From Megamerina dolium (lineage: Eukaryota > Arthropoda > Insecta > Diptera > Megamerinidae), in assembly GCA_963854835.1 (NCBI GenBank), contig OY978529.1, positions 36,700,055-36,764,054 of the forward strand: a DNA stretch of 64,000 nucleotides, read 5' to 3'. How positions within the stretch are numbered: position 1 is the first letter of the stretch; each line of letters opens with the position of its first letter. Shown piece after piece: positions 47,460 to 59,879 of this stretch. The notes below the pieces were generated by a model, which made no database searches, was not told the origin of the DNA, and saw only the letters and a list, made by a program, of their open reading frames with translations. Made by a program: the position numbers and the translations under genes.

Positions 47460-50180
47460 GCATCAATGAATTGTGGACGAATATGTTCAAAAAGATTCAT
47501 CTTTAACATGGGATTTACTCTGTTTGAGTATTATTTGCATTCTAAGTGACAATCAAGCCTTCAACTCATTTTTCTTGAAATCGAACACCGGCTACGACAG
47601 GGCACAAACAAACGGCTTTGGAAGAAAATTCACGTCAAGAAAATAACAAACGACCATTAGGTCGCTGATCACCGTAAGATTGGGTCTAGTCAATCTCACA
47701 TATGTTTTTTGTAAGAACTGCAAGAGCTAGGAGTAACTTGAGGCCATAATTCACCTGTTTTGAGTTTATCCCGGAAACGAGTTTATGTAGGAAACGATGG
47801 TCATTTCTGGATTATTAATACGTAGGTAACCTAGAGCCACTGTTAGAGAAAATAACACAGCTACACTGTATTATGTAGGAATCGAAGACAATTTCTGGAT
47901 AAGTAGAAGATAGATTACCTAGCGCCAATGTAAGAGCTCCTCAAAAATATATAAAAATCTTTAACTGATTTTAATGGTCAAGCGTTAGAAAGAACTATCT
48001 GCTTAATAGAGGGCAAAGGGCATTCTTGCCATACTTCAGCTCTCTTATTGAGAGATTTCGCCCTACCGGTCTCACCTTTATTTTTGCGACTTTATTTATT
48101 CAACTCAATACTTGGAAGAGGTTTCTAGAAGCAGTTATTAAATTCTTTATGAAATTTTTATAAGACTTCACAGCCCCTTGAAAAAGAATGAATATCCCAT
48201 GGACGAGAGTAATGACACTTTATGTAGTCCCTGTATCTGGATTCGTTCGGCATCATACTCAGGTTCCTTTCGAATCTCGCAAAACATTATTTTTCAGCTA
48301 TTTTTGCAGTTTTCTGAGGATGATGTCAGATAACCGACCATGGATTTTATAACAAATTTTGCATGCTCTTTTTGTTTTCCCTACGTAATAGCACTATTTA
48401 AAAATCTTTTTTTGAGTTAAAAACGGTTAAACCGCCATTAAATCTATATGCATCCTTTCAGCATTCTCATAATTTTAGAAATAGTTGAAAATTATCTCAC
48501 AGTATTATGAAAGACACTTTTAAATGAAATCATTTAGTGAATAATCATTGACGTAAACCACCCTCCTCCATTACTAGATTATCCATAGTTTCGAATTTGA
48601 TGTGCAAAAACGTTAAAAATGGGCGTTTTTAATGAGTAACCAACTGATTAAATGATACATTTCAAACGATGCCATTCATTGTCAATACAAATTTCCGAAA
48701 TATCATTTAATTTACTCACTCATCAGCAGCACGTCAAATTTATGATGACATTTATGGTTTGACATCAAATGTAGAGTAGAGATGCATACAACAAGTCAAT
48801 GAAAATTTATGAATACCAACATTGATGCCACCAACAGTTTGAAAAAAGGGATACAATACGAGTATACGAGTAAGAGAACAAAAGAAAATTCAAATTTATT
48901 TATCGTCTATTCTTTCTCTACATATGCTTGTATAAACTGAGCTACAATACAATTGCAATTATAATAATTAAATGTTAAATACTTTATTACATTTTTTTTT
49001 TTTATTATAATGGTGTGAAATTGAGCAGCCACACCTACTAAATCACAATAGTACATACATATATGCATGCACTTAAATCCTTTTGAAAAACTCAATGTAA
49101 TTATTATTGAGTTTGATGCTTCAATAGGTACCTACGATATATGCTAAAAGACTTGTTTCAAATAAAATACCCTTTAGCTTGCTCTAAATAAATGAGCGCT
49201 TCAGAATGTCTTCTTTTCTTTTAGATACCACCACCCTATTCATTTGTTCTTTCCATTTGCTGTACGTTATCGTTATTTTACTTAATCCTTTTCGCAAGTC
49301 AAACCCAACTGAAAAGAATAAAGTGACGCAGTATAATCAATGTGGCAACATCTTCTTCGCACCTCTTTCAAGAATTTATAGAAGAAATAAAAAAACACAT
49401 TTCATATCGTTTTCATATTTCTTCCCCTTTAGAGATCGCTTTAGTTCTTAATTGCATACCGACTTTTCTATCATCTTCCGTCACGTCGTTTTTTAATGAT
49501 CATCTCATCTCAAAGATTTCAATCAAATCAACACGTCTTTCTTCATTTCTGGTAGCAATCATACATCCTAAGTATATCATATCGGACGATCAAATGTGAT
49601 TTGCTGTGAATTTCAACACCTTTTTTGATTGCTCTAGTAATGGGTTGGCATCTTGGTTGATTTTCTTCATTTCAAAAGGGGTGGCTGGTTTGATAAACAC
49701 GTAAATTTACGTGCCAAATTATATATTATTGTGTATAATTTAAATTTATCAATGATCAGTAAATTTTCACCGTTTTTTTTTTTTTCTCTGTTATTGTGTT
49801 CCGACAATTCTTTTTGCAATACAAAAAGATCGTGAGAAAAAGTGAAACGTACTTCTCTGTTTCTTTCAAATGTAAATATTTGCTGTTTTTTTTTTTTAAT
49901 ACACTAAAATCGAACTAAAATTTAAACATTAGAAAATATGCTAAAATATATAATAAATTGTTTAAAGTTTTTTCAAACTTGTCAGAGTAGCAAGAGCTCG
50001 TCTCAAAACTCCAACAAATTTTGTCTTCCATGATCAGTTTGCCTGGCAATCGCATCGCAATCTCTGATACTGATTACACACCTTCACAAAAATAAGTTGG
50101 ATGCCCGACGGATTAGAATAGCTACATTCTATGTATTTTGGGTCGCTGAATCTGCTCTCACCTTCAGATTTTTTTCCAAT
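47460..50180. other. Gene-free stretch with unclassified repeat debris
   Basis: No gene supported. Around 48230-48360 and 50080-50180 there are family D words ('CGACCATGGATTTT', 'CTACATTCTATGTATTTTGG'). The segment 47560-47950 is GC-richer than its surroundings and may be transposon-derived, but no family is recognised. 49200-49620 contains overlapping ORFs of 80 codons without domains. Confidence 0.4.
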
Positions 50181-50183
50181 CAC

Positions 50184-51215
50184 AAAAAGTCTCCGCAGTT
50201 TTTTTGGTAAATTTTTGAATATGAATTTTCTTGGTTTAAAAATCAATTTTAATCAATTACCTGTTCGCCATTTTTATTTATGACATTTTGCCATTTTTCC
50301 AGTAGCTTCATAATTCCATTGGGCAAGAACTTCTGTGGTTTAACGATGAAAAAGTTCGCCAAGTGATTTTCAGATGCTCTTCGGTCGGCTAATTTTGTTT
50401 TATCATCAAAAAGGATTTGCAGAGAGCGAAACATATGATAATCAGATGGTGTAAGGTCCGGCCGACACGGATAATGCATTAAAACTTCCCACCCAACAAG
50501 TTCGGTCAATTTGTTCCGAGTCAGTAAAGATTACGTAGCTTGGCAGTATCATGATGGCAACTTTTTTGTTAACCAATTCTGATCGCTATTTGCTTCATTG
50601 TTTCATTGAAACGGTCGAGTTATGCACAGTAGAAAACCCTATTGCCCATTTCGTCAAGTTGTAGCAGCCCACAATGACTCGTGATGACTCGCTTCAGAAA
50701 TGATTCGATTTCGTTGAGTTTCAGCTGCGCCACACTGATGGTAATTCAGTCAAGCACATTCATTTTGGCTTAATTCAGGTGGCTTCTTTGAATAGTTAGC
50801 CTTTTTGAAGTGATTCCAAACTGTCATTTGGTTAATTTTAGTACCTACGCTATGTACTGATAGTTTGCATGCCGGTCGAACTTTACCTGTTGCAAAATTT
50901 CATCGGCCAGAGGGAAATGCGTCTTTAACATCGAAACTTCCAAAATTAGATGATACGCTCCATTGAAGCTTTCTAACCGTAATGTTTTTACACCGGGTTT
51001 ACGTTTTCTATAGCCGAAACCCATCACATGGCGTATTCCTTCCGTATATTTCACTCATTTTCACATCACTATAACTTTTTTCACGAGCGATGAATTATAG
51101 AACTGTCTTCAAAATTTAGCCTTTCAAACACATGATCGTTTGACAGAATCGAATTAGGGTTGCACGATATATGACCATCAACACCACCTAGTGACAAAAC
51201 ATTCGGAGACTTTTT
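50184..51215 (-). mobile_element. Mariner element fossil with inverted termini
   Basis: AAAAAGTCTCCG at 50184-50195 is inverted at 51204-51215 (CGGAGACTTTTT). Between them, on the - strand, readable transposase pieces come in the right order. An N-terminal helix-turn-helix region comes first ('DEILQQVKFDRHANY' then 'TVWNHFKKANY', about 50900-50795), followed by a middle piece ('YCA.LDRFNETMKQIAIRIG', about 50625-50570). The C-terminal block is last ('WEVLMHYPCRPDLTPSDYHM' and 'GIMKLLEKWQNVINKNGE', 50510-50250). The segment with the first catalytic Asp is missing and frames are broken, so it is inactive. At about 1.03 kb it is shorter than the usual ~1.3 kb. The C-terminal style fits mariner rather than Tc1. 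Confidence 0.85.
50249..50509 (-). pseudogene. Mariner transposase C-terminal fragment
   Basis: 86 codons open to a TGA/TAA-bounded end. It carries the family's third-acidic-residue region (DLTPSDYHMFRSLQ, in which the Asp before YH is the DD34D third Asp) and the C-terminal GIMKLLEKWQ...NGE block. The remainder of the protein lies upstream in other frames. Confidence 0.85.
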
Positions 51216-51219
51216 ACAT

Positions 51220-52080
51220 CACCCAAATGTATATTATTTCTATGGGAGCTGAGTCACCTTAATGTACATACATATTGGTATGTACATTCATATTTTACCA
51301 ATAATATCCCTTGTTAGATATTAATTAAACACTGTCAACTACAAGACCAAGGATAATAACAACAACAATAACAATAGCATGTACACACAATTAAAGACCA
51401 ATTCATGTGACAAAATTTTCACAGTGCCACTATTGTTGTTGTTGTTGTTGTTGTTGCATATTCTCATACGTTTTGTATGAGGATATCTGAATATGTACAA
51501 CAAAAAATTTTCCTCAAAATGACGACATCAGTAATGAAGCGCTAACGATTTTGATGATAACAACTGATAAGCCTTTCTTTTATTTATATAAATGTTGTAA
51601 TTCATACTATGGACGTTATTGTTGTTGGACTCTTGAGTTGGATTTTCCTTTTTGGTATACGTGAGTGCATTGATGATCGTTATCACTGTAAGCAATGAAG
51701 TGAGCGAAACAAGTTAGCCAAAATCAACAACAACCCCTTGTTAATTGTTTAAAAGCCATATTAAGGTTGTCATAATCAACCAAGGGATAATATCGTAGTA
51801 ATAATAATAATAGAAGAAGAAGAAGACTAAAACCATGCAGTGGCAATCCAAAAACCATTTTCACAATGTTCATAATATGATTTTTGATTATAATTTTTCA
51901 TTTTGGTTTTTTTTTTTTTTTCTTTTGGAAATATTGACGTTACATATTAGGGGAAGGTACATAGTTTGGTAGAGGTTTTTGAATGGGACAATCGATATAC
52001 AAAACTTTTCGAATTTTTTCCATTCAGATCACTAATCCTTTCTAATTGTTAGTGGAATTATGTATATTGTACAATCCCAT
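51220..52080. other. Gene-free spacer
   Basis: CAA tract at 51355-51370, (GTT)n at 51431-51455 and AT-rich DNA. Nothing recognised. Confidence 0.45.
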
Positions 52081-52086
52081 CTATGA

Positions 52087-53990
52087 ATGTGTTTAAGTGA
52101 AAAGAGTCGAGAAGAATCTGTTTGGTTTTCACAAAAAACTCTTCCAATGCGAAAAGATCGAATATATCGATCTTTGCATAAACTCAATTTCGAGTCTAAT
52201 GACCTCCTTCAGTTCTGTACTGAATTCAATAAAATTCCTATTGAAAGTCAGACCGTACCTCTCGTAGAGGTCAAACGAAAGAAAGCATTGATAATTGTTG
52301 GTCTCGAGAATGTTTTCATAGCTGATGATAGCGGCTTTGCAGATCGTTTTGAGATTATAAGATAGAGCAAAATTTGATATATGCTCTGATCATTAATATG
52401 GTTGCAAATCCCAAATGCAAAATTTGCTCAAGTTCTTCCACACCGCTTTCAGACCAACTTCGCTACCTAGCCAGAACTATCTCCAAGAACAAAGAGATTT
52501 TCCCAATATCTGTCTTCAAGTTTGTCCTGGCGATAGTGAAGTTTTGTCTGGTGGTGATGAAGAATGGCTGTCATTCCATGACATGTTCACTGCCGTCTAT
52601 ATAAATCACCGTAAACTCACATCTGTCCAAAAATTATACCACCTTCCGTATAAAACCCAAGAATAAGATGGTGCAATTGTTAAAACGTTACTCTCTAAGT
52701 TCCGACGATTTTGAACTTGCTTGTAGTGCCTTGAAAGGTCAATTTGAAAATAGGTGAATCCTTGTTGATAATTAAATTAAGAGGCTATTGAACCTGTTCG
52801 CTGTTCATTCCGAAAACATTGAGGAAATTCACAAATCTCCAATTGGCAATTAACAAATTGCGTCTCCATCTTAACCTCTCAGAGTGTGACAACAGAAAAC
52901 TGGGACCCCATTCTAGTACATATCTGCTTAACAATGTTATCCAAAAGATACTTTAATGTGCTGGAAACAAATCGTCAATGCCAGAAAACACCTACCTCTC
53001 TGCTCACAAATGAAAGAGTTCCTTACAAGAAGGTACGAAGTACTAGAAAGATTCAATTGTGTGACAGATTTTAAAATGACATTTTTATGCAAATTATATG
53101 TCAATTACTCACTAAAATATTGCAAACAGTTGGAGAAATATTCGGTACCGAATTAAGTTTGTACGTCCACGCTCACACTCACCTGAAAGAAACTCCCCTG
53201 TTCTTCAAATAGAAAATATAGCACTAAAGTGCTATTTTCCTGCGCTGTAAGTAGAATCAAGGTCATCATTCCAACTACAATTGGGAGAAATTATCACACT
53301 CACACACATTAATTGGCCAAGATTCGCAAAAAACCTTTATTTTCTCAAAGTTTCAAAAGCAAATTCAGTTTCAAAACAAACATTCCTCGCTCGAAACCTC
53401 AGGTATGACAGGAAAAATGATTGAAAACTTCAATGAGTTGTGTTCTTTGACAGTAACGTAGTTTTTCAGTAGAACAGGTTAAGGAATAGAAGCTAAAGCA
53501 ATAGTGGTTTCGCAAAAATTGGCAAGAACTCGCCAAAATGGACTTAAATGATCCAAGTCTACATTTGCATCTCAAATTATCTTAGTCGTGAGAACTGATT
53601 TGATCCCTCAAAACCCTCTGAAAGGTCGTCGCCATTGTGCACATGAAACACTTATAGCACAAAATTCTCTATTTCGCTGGATCATCAGTATTCCGGGACC
53701 TGACAAAAGTAAAAAAGGTTTATAATTGACAACTAAAACCTTTGCAGAAAATATTTCCTGTTTTCTTCAAGGAACTTTCATCAATGTCCCTTTCTATTTC
53801 CAAGATCATATCTCCCGTCCATCACGGAAATAAATGTAATCCATCGCCCAAGGTCTTTCATTTCCAGCTGGGCTATTACTCAGACAGTCAGGGTAAACGA
53901 GAGGGCAACATAAGAACTCTTATTGTGGAAGGAGGGCCGAATTCCACACTATTGCCTATTAGAAATCTATTCACCAACACTTGACGAGTG
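52087..53990 (+). pseudogene. Decayed BEL/Pao-type retrotransposon, gag region
   Basis: Several short open pieces on the + strand in shifting frames resemble the gag of BEL/Pao LTR elements. One is 'EEWLSFHDMFTAVYINH' followed by 'LTSVQKLYHLPYKTQ' (52555-52665), matching the family's W..F.D.F...I....LS..QKF.YL pattern. Others are 'SDDFELACSALKGQF' (about 52705-52750) and 'ENWDPILVHICLTMLSK' (about 52890-52940), followed by a segment ending in a Lys-rich 'TNERVPYKKVRSTRK'. The gag zinc region and protease/RT are not recognisable. No LTR pair was found. Assignment is by pattern and order, so moderate. Confidence 0.6.
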
Positions 53991-53999
53991 TTCGGGTCG

Positions 54000-55990
54000 T
54001 TTGTATTTCTTTAAATTTTGACTTTGTCAACAAATTCCAACTTCTGGAAAACTGTTTTATATAATACTTTAGAAAATCGTCTATAATTCTTTTAGTGTTG
54101 ATATTAGCAAAAAATATCATATCTTCAGCTTTTTAATTTCATCTTTACATCATCGAAATGTACTGAAAACCAAACCAAGACCAAATGATGAAACTTCCCC
54201 TACTTGCATATGACTGCATCTATGAGTACATTTTGATAAATGAAATAAACGATTGTAAATTGCAACAAAAACACAAAACAATATAGATTTAGTCAAATTG
54301 ATAAGAAATTGAAAAAAAAACCAAAAAACAACAACAACAACAACAACAAAATACATATTTAATATAAAATGAAAAATTTAGTGCTTTCACAATGTGCGTA
54401 CATATGCTTCACACATGCGCACTAGTACAGATAACCATGAGCAGCCCATTGTGGAATAAGGCTAGTTGAGTACAAATATATGAATTTGAAATATAAACAT
54501 TTTCAATAGTTTAATCTCATAAGGTCTATATTATGAGTATACTTTAGTAATATGTAATCAACCAATAGTAAAATGATGAAGTGTAACCACAGAAAAAAAA
54601 AAAAAAACTCCAAAATAGTTGGACTAACAATAACAACGATAATACTTGCACACATATCCTGTGGTGATCCTATGTGATCTTCAATGCAACTGATCCTTCA
54701 CTACTGATAACTACAAGTAGGTGTGTGTGTGTGCATTTGAGAGTGAACAACAAAATAATACAGAGGGAAAATTCAATTGTATTATAAATTGAAATTGAAA
54801 TTTTATATTTTGTTTTCTTTTCACTTTTCTTCATCTTACTTCGGGTAGTGTCCAGTTTATATTATTGTTGCTAACACAATTATGAGCTCATAGGCTTCTG
54901 CATGCATATATGTACAAGTATCCTCCACTGACCTTTAAAACAAGTTACGTTTGTCCATCAATTGAAGAGATTTGTGAAGGTACCTAACACAATTGGGATA
55001 AAATAATAATACCAAATAAAGTGCATGTAGAAGGTAATATTCATATAATGAAATTACTACTCTATAGAAATTCCATACGACCAATATGATTTACATCATT
55101 TTAATCTGATTACGATTACATACATACATATAATAGAACAGGTTCCTATCTACCTACTTACATACATGCTCGTAGGTATATAGATGTACTTGTCCATATG
55201 TGCAAGTATAAGTAACAATAGGGTATTCATAAAAGGCTTAAAGACCTTGTTAAAGGTCTCATAATAAGTAGTTAATCGTGTAAACACAGGTTATTGTGTT
55301 ATTTCACACATTTTGTTTATAGGCAATGTTTTGGAAATGCCACAAAAGACATCATTAATTCATTGGAAATTGTATTTTGCCAATTTTAGTTTTATAAAAT
55401 GTATATATTTTTTTATTCAATCATCAATTGAGTGCATTGTTTGCTAACCTGTCGTAACAGAACAGATTGAGGGAACTATTTTTCGCAATTATTTTGGATT
55501 CTTTTTCCTAAGAGATTAGTAATTCTACTTTTTCGTTATGATAAAAGGATCAATTGTTGATAATTTTTCGAATTCATAATGAAATTTTTTGTCACTTAGC
55601 AATGACAGCTCAAACAGTTGAACATTATTTCGATTATAAATTTGAAGCTCAATGTGATAATGTCACATTCTTTCACTTTAAAGTGAAAGCAATTAGTGAA
55701 GTGAATGAAACTAGATGAAACTATTTACCAATCATATCTGACGCAATTTAATTCTATGCTTTTTGAATTGTTTTGGTGAAAAATGATTGTCTTCCTCTTT
55801 CAACTCAGTCTTTCACGGTCGAATACACCCAACTGATTTGCTACAGAAACATAGGTCCCCCAAAAAATGTAAGAAATAAATTCAGTGGACCAGAGTAGTC
55901 ACATTCTATGAATTTTAATTCAGATTTATTTCTAATCTCAAAAACATCACTTTTTCTACATTTTCTGCTGTTGTTTTTTAAGGTTAATAA
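54000..55990. other. Gene-free spacer
   Basis: (CAA)n at 54330-54350, a (GT)n tract at 54721-54733 and AT-rich DNA; a family D fragment at about 55885-55985. No gene. Confidence 0.45.
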
Positions 55991-56001
55991 GAGATCTGAG
56001 G

Positions 56002-56335
56002 TGGATGCCGTAGTTCAGTAGTTAGTGTGTTGGCCTTCTGATCTGTAGGTCGTGGGTTCAATCCACGGCTGAAGCATAACAAATTCAATATCAAAAAGAT
56101 TTTTCTTATGAACGATTCCCACCTTTCGGCAGTAACAATTTGCCATGGAAAAGCTTCTAAGAGAACTGTGTAACAAAGCTCAGAAAAAGTGGCCTCGCAA
56201 GATTTCCGCCCTTCAGAACCGGCTGTAATAAGTAGGTCCCTTCTAATATTCTCCAAAATTTACCACGCAAAACAATAATGGAAGAGAAGCTCGCCCAAAG
56301 AGCCCTTCGGGGCTTATAAGTGCCACATATTAATT
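56002..56335 (+). mobile_element. tRNA-derived SINE, copy 3 (most complete)
   Basis: The head has an A box (TGCCGTAGTTCAGTAGTTAG) and a B box in a perfect T-arm-like hairpin: 5-bp stem CGTGG/CCACG around GTTCAAT, about 56050-56066. The unique body follows (CGATTCCCACCTTTCGGCAG, TTGCCATGGAAAAGCTTCTA, AACCGGCTGTAATAAGTAGG). The 3' block is GCCCAAAGAGCCCTTCGGGG, ending GTGCCACATATTAATTTT. The tail block is hairpin-like and shared with the copies at 62.6 and 63.6 kb. It has no coding capacity of its own; transposition would depend on a partner LINE. Confidence 0.85.
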
Positions 56336-56339
56336 TTGT

Positions 56340-56760
56340 TTAAGAGATCTGATTTTAATATAGGAATTCCAACGGTGAATTAGGACTTAGCGATGCAAAA
56401 TTCTTCAGACTGTAAACTAAATTATTGTACCCAATGAAATCTTGTGATCTCATTGGCTGCTGCGAACTCCCTCTTGGTCGATCATGATCGTCGACTGAAA
56501 ACTTTAACAAAATTATTATGTACAGAGACATTTTGTATGCCTGTGGCTCCGTTTAATTTCCTCTTAGTCGGTCGACGATCATCCAAAAATATATTCTGAA
56601 GTTTTTTGATTGATTTCTGATTTTAAAGCACTTTGTGTATGACCTTCGAGTGGATTTATTTCAACACTTTTTTGATTTACAAATCGCTAGTGAGATTTTA
56701 TTGGCCTAGGCGAGCTCCTTAGAGTCTTAATATCGCCGAGTTCAAAAGTGATGCCTCCCT
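56340..56760. other. Short spacer with a local degenerate duplication
   Basis: The block 'CTCCCTCTTGGTCGATCATG' near 56467 and 'TTCCTCTTAGTCGGTCGACG' near 56558 are diverged repeats about 90 bp apart. No gene. Confidence 0.35.
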
Positions 56761-56769
56761 ATAAAATTT

Positions 56770-57665
56770 TGCAACAGTAATGAATTTTTTACCCGAGCAT
56801 TCGTCCTTCGGTGATTTATATTACTTTTTTCCTTCCCAAGATTTTCATCAAATATTCCTACCCCCCAACCTTTGCCCATTAGAAGAGCTTCGATACAAAA
56901 TTAACGCAAAAACATCTGGAAATCGCCAATTAAATGTATGATCGACCACTATTAATATTTTCTCCCCAACAATTCTTTAAAACATACTTACTCTCTTACT
57001 CCCCGACAAAATGAACGCAAAATCACCTGAAAATCAACAATTAATCATACAACGCACCCTTAGATATAACCCGAACTTTATTCACTGTCTATCTTTATTA
57101 CTTATGGGTGCTCCCATATAAAATCAACGTGAAATTTACAATTAACCACAACATTATCGCCAAGGGGCCTTCCATAATATAACAGCTGATAATCGACAAA
57201 TAACTGTATAGTTGAGCCCTTAGAGGAGTTAAATGTATGACCGACTCCTATTAATTTTTCATCTGCCAGTTTCCGCTGAATTTATTTAGTCTCTACCTTA
57301 GCCCCTTAAGGTATACCCTTACAAAATAACCGCAAAATTTGTTGAAAATCGATAAATAATCTCATAACCGCCAAGGAATCACCCGTAGAGCGGTAAAATA
57401 TATGACTAACCCCCATTAGTTTTTTCTCGCATAACATTTCTTCAAAACATTCTTGCTCCTTATCTTCGCCCCTTAAAGTGGCTTCCATTGGCATAAACCA
57501 TACAACCGTAAAAACAGCTGAAAATAGAAAAATATCTCCATAGCTGCAAAGGAATTGTCGCTAGATGAGTGCAATATATGACCGACCCTCAATAATTTGT
57601 ATTCTTCATCATTTTCTTATAAGGGGGGCTCCCATACAAAATTGATAAAGTCTGAAAATACAAAA
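56770..57665 (-). repeat. Family A repeat, region A6
   Basis: Reverse-orientation units. 'ATACAAAATTAACGCAAAAA'-type boxes occur near 56894, 57007, 57117, 57321, 57505 and 57635. Recurrent 'TGACCGACTCCTATTAATTT' blocks and 'CCCCTTAAGG' blocks occur between them. Spacing varies (about 110-200 bp), so some units are deleted or expanded. Confidence 0.7.
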
Positions 57666-57669
57666 TCGT

Positions 57670-58620
57670 GGAAGGAAGTCCAAATATTAAATTTTTTTCA
57701 CTAAGCCAGCTTATAAAAATTTTGCTCCATAGAATTTCACCATAAAGCATAATAAAGTAGAATAATTTTCTCACACTATTTTAATGCAAAAAAAAAAAAA
57801 AAACATTTATGATAGATATTCAAAAATGTTGATGTAATGAGTAGAATAAATACAAAACAACATCTATTTTTTAATTGGATTATATTACGATTTTATATGA
57901 GAAATTCACTGACATTTCACATTAAAATTGCATTTGATCCTTTTTTTTTTTTTTGCTATAATTTTCATAAACTCATACATATATTGTCTATGTATGGTAC
58001 GTTCCCATACATAATGATCATCAATGAGACCCTTCATCATTTTCTATTTTATTATGATGATCATGATCATTAATGTTAACAGTAAACATATAAAACTGCC
58101 ATAATGTACGATATTTACTATCAGGAATGTAATATGGACATTATCGACAACATGAATAAGTACGTACCTACGCGAATAACTACGACGATCGACAAGCGTG
58201 TGACGCATAATTGTTGTTATTGTTATTTGTTAGGGGTTTTGGTGGGTTAGTCGATTGGTTGCATAGTATATTGTATGATTGGTTTGATTGGTGTGATGCC
58301 CGCATGATGGGTCTTAATGCCATACAATGTAAATACCATACATAGGTACACGAGTACGAATAAAAATTGATCATTGCAACAGAATGGAAAATTGGTGAAA
58401 AACCATATTGTTGCTGTTAATATACTAAAGAATACTACTATTGTTGTTGTTGTTGTTGTTGTTGTTTATAATAAAGTCTCTTGTTTTTAACAGCACTTAA
58501 TGCTATTTAGAAAAACCGATTGCCTACCTCACTATTATTTAACCCATTTTCTACTAAATACAAAATACCTAAAGTAAATGAATTCAATATTGATATAAAT
58601 TATTGGGTTTTGTGTGTTCA
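57670..58620. other. Gene-free spacer
   Basis: AT-rich, with (GTT)n at 58440-58465 and a nearly palindromic ATGATCAT-rich segment near 58010-58075. No gene. Confidence 0.4.
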
Positions 58621-58639
58621 AATAGACTAACTTCTTACA

Positions 58640-59060
58640 GCTAGAGGCGAATCTTGGCCAGTTATTGGTATTAGTCAATTTTGAAGATTTTTTCATTAAT
58701 TTTATATGACAGCCCCTTTAAGTGTTAGGAATACGGCGTATGTTGGATCTGGAAAAATATTGAGGAAATCAAAATAATGGAGTTTGGAGTTACATTTCAA
58801 TACTCTAGAGGGAATTTTTGTGCAACTACAGAGATATTTGTCGATTTTCAGATGTTTTCAAGATAATTTTATATGAGATCCCATTTAAGGGCTGGAGGTA
58901 GAAGGCAAGTAAGGTTAGTTGAAATATTATGATGGAAAAATTAATATTCGCTGGTCCTATATTGTATCCCTCTAGGAACACACCGGGAGTGCTGGTAGCG
59001 AATTTTATAAAAATCGGCAATTTTGTGGCAAAGACCCCATAAGAGGTGGAAATGTTGAGC
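58640..59060 (+). repeat. Family A repeat, region A7
   Basis: Two to three forward units: 'TATATGACAGCCCCTTTAAG' near 58705, 'GAAAAATATTGAGGAAATCA' near 58751, 'ACTCTAGAGGGAATTTTTGT' near 58801, then 'TATATGAGATCCCATTTAAG' near 58869 and 'GAAATATTATGATGGAAAAA' near 58920 (spacing about 165 bp). Confidence 0.65.
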
Positions 59061-59519
59061 AGAAAAAAGAATGAATGAGGGTATGCCTTACATATAACTC
59101 GTCTAGAAGCGAGATTTGTTGGTTAAATAATAAGAAAATTATGAAAAAACAATTTTTTAAATTTTACGGCTTGTGTGCCAATTCAAAAATTTCATAAATC
59201 ACACCATACTTGTTATTTTGTACTTTTTTTTTATCAAATCAAATATTTTTATGCTATGAAAATCACAAACAAACAAAAATGTTCTGAATAGAGACCACCC
59301 TAATGTACATCTCTCAGAAGCATGATTACATAGCGGCTATAAAAATGAAAGTTCATCACCTTTTGGCTTCTTTCTCAGATTTCTAGATAGCTGAAAAAAA
59401 CATTATAATTTTTGAGGTTAGAAAGAAACCGGTGGGTGATTTTTATCCCCGACTAATGGTTTTTGTATTTTGAAAAATTTTTGTTGGGACAAACGTATCG
59501 TTATAACGATTCTAGTTGA

Positions 59520-59870
59520 AAAAGAAGTACAGACACTTTGTATGGGAGCTGCTATAAAAAGTAGGCGTGGCTCGCCCATTTCCAGCAAAGTTATGTAGTA
59601 GTATAATGTAACGCTAAGTGCTAAATATTGTTGTCTCAAATGGTATATTAAGTGAGTTATAGCAAGTTAAAGATTTTGAAAATTCCGAGGTTAGTCACTT
59701 TGAATGCTTGGCATGGGCGTGGCTATTGACCGATCATGACGGATGGACATCGTTAAATCGAATCGTTAAACGACGCTGATTACGAATTTATATACTTTTC
59801 TATATCTCCGGAGATTCCTGCAAGTGACCGAAATGAATATACCTTGCATATTACATTATGCAGGGTATAA
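59520..59870 (+). mobile_element. Family C element, 5'-truncated copy
   Basis: From 'AAAAGAAGTACAGACACTTT' to the terminal ATGCAGGGTATAA (59858-59870) this matches the right-hand ~500 bp of the element at 45443-47057 with scattered changes. It lacks about 130 bp that includes the (GGAC)n tract (the sequence jumps from the 'CCGATCATG' block to 'GGACATCGTTAAATCG'). The left inverted terminus is absent. Confidence 0.8.
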
Positions 59871-59879
59871 TGAATCGTG

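Noticed and set aside
56002..56080. Possible genuine tRNA gene
   Set aside because: The head has A and B boxes and a T arm, but the acceptor and anticodon arms do not pair well, and it is joined to a repeated body and tail, so it is a SINE head.
58298..58305. GCM binding site (ATGCGGGC on the - strand), and ATACGGGC at 28614-28621
   Set aside because: An 8-mer with two degenerate positions is expected several times by chance in 64 kb; no clustering near a plausible target.
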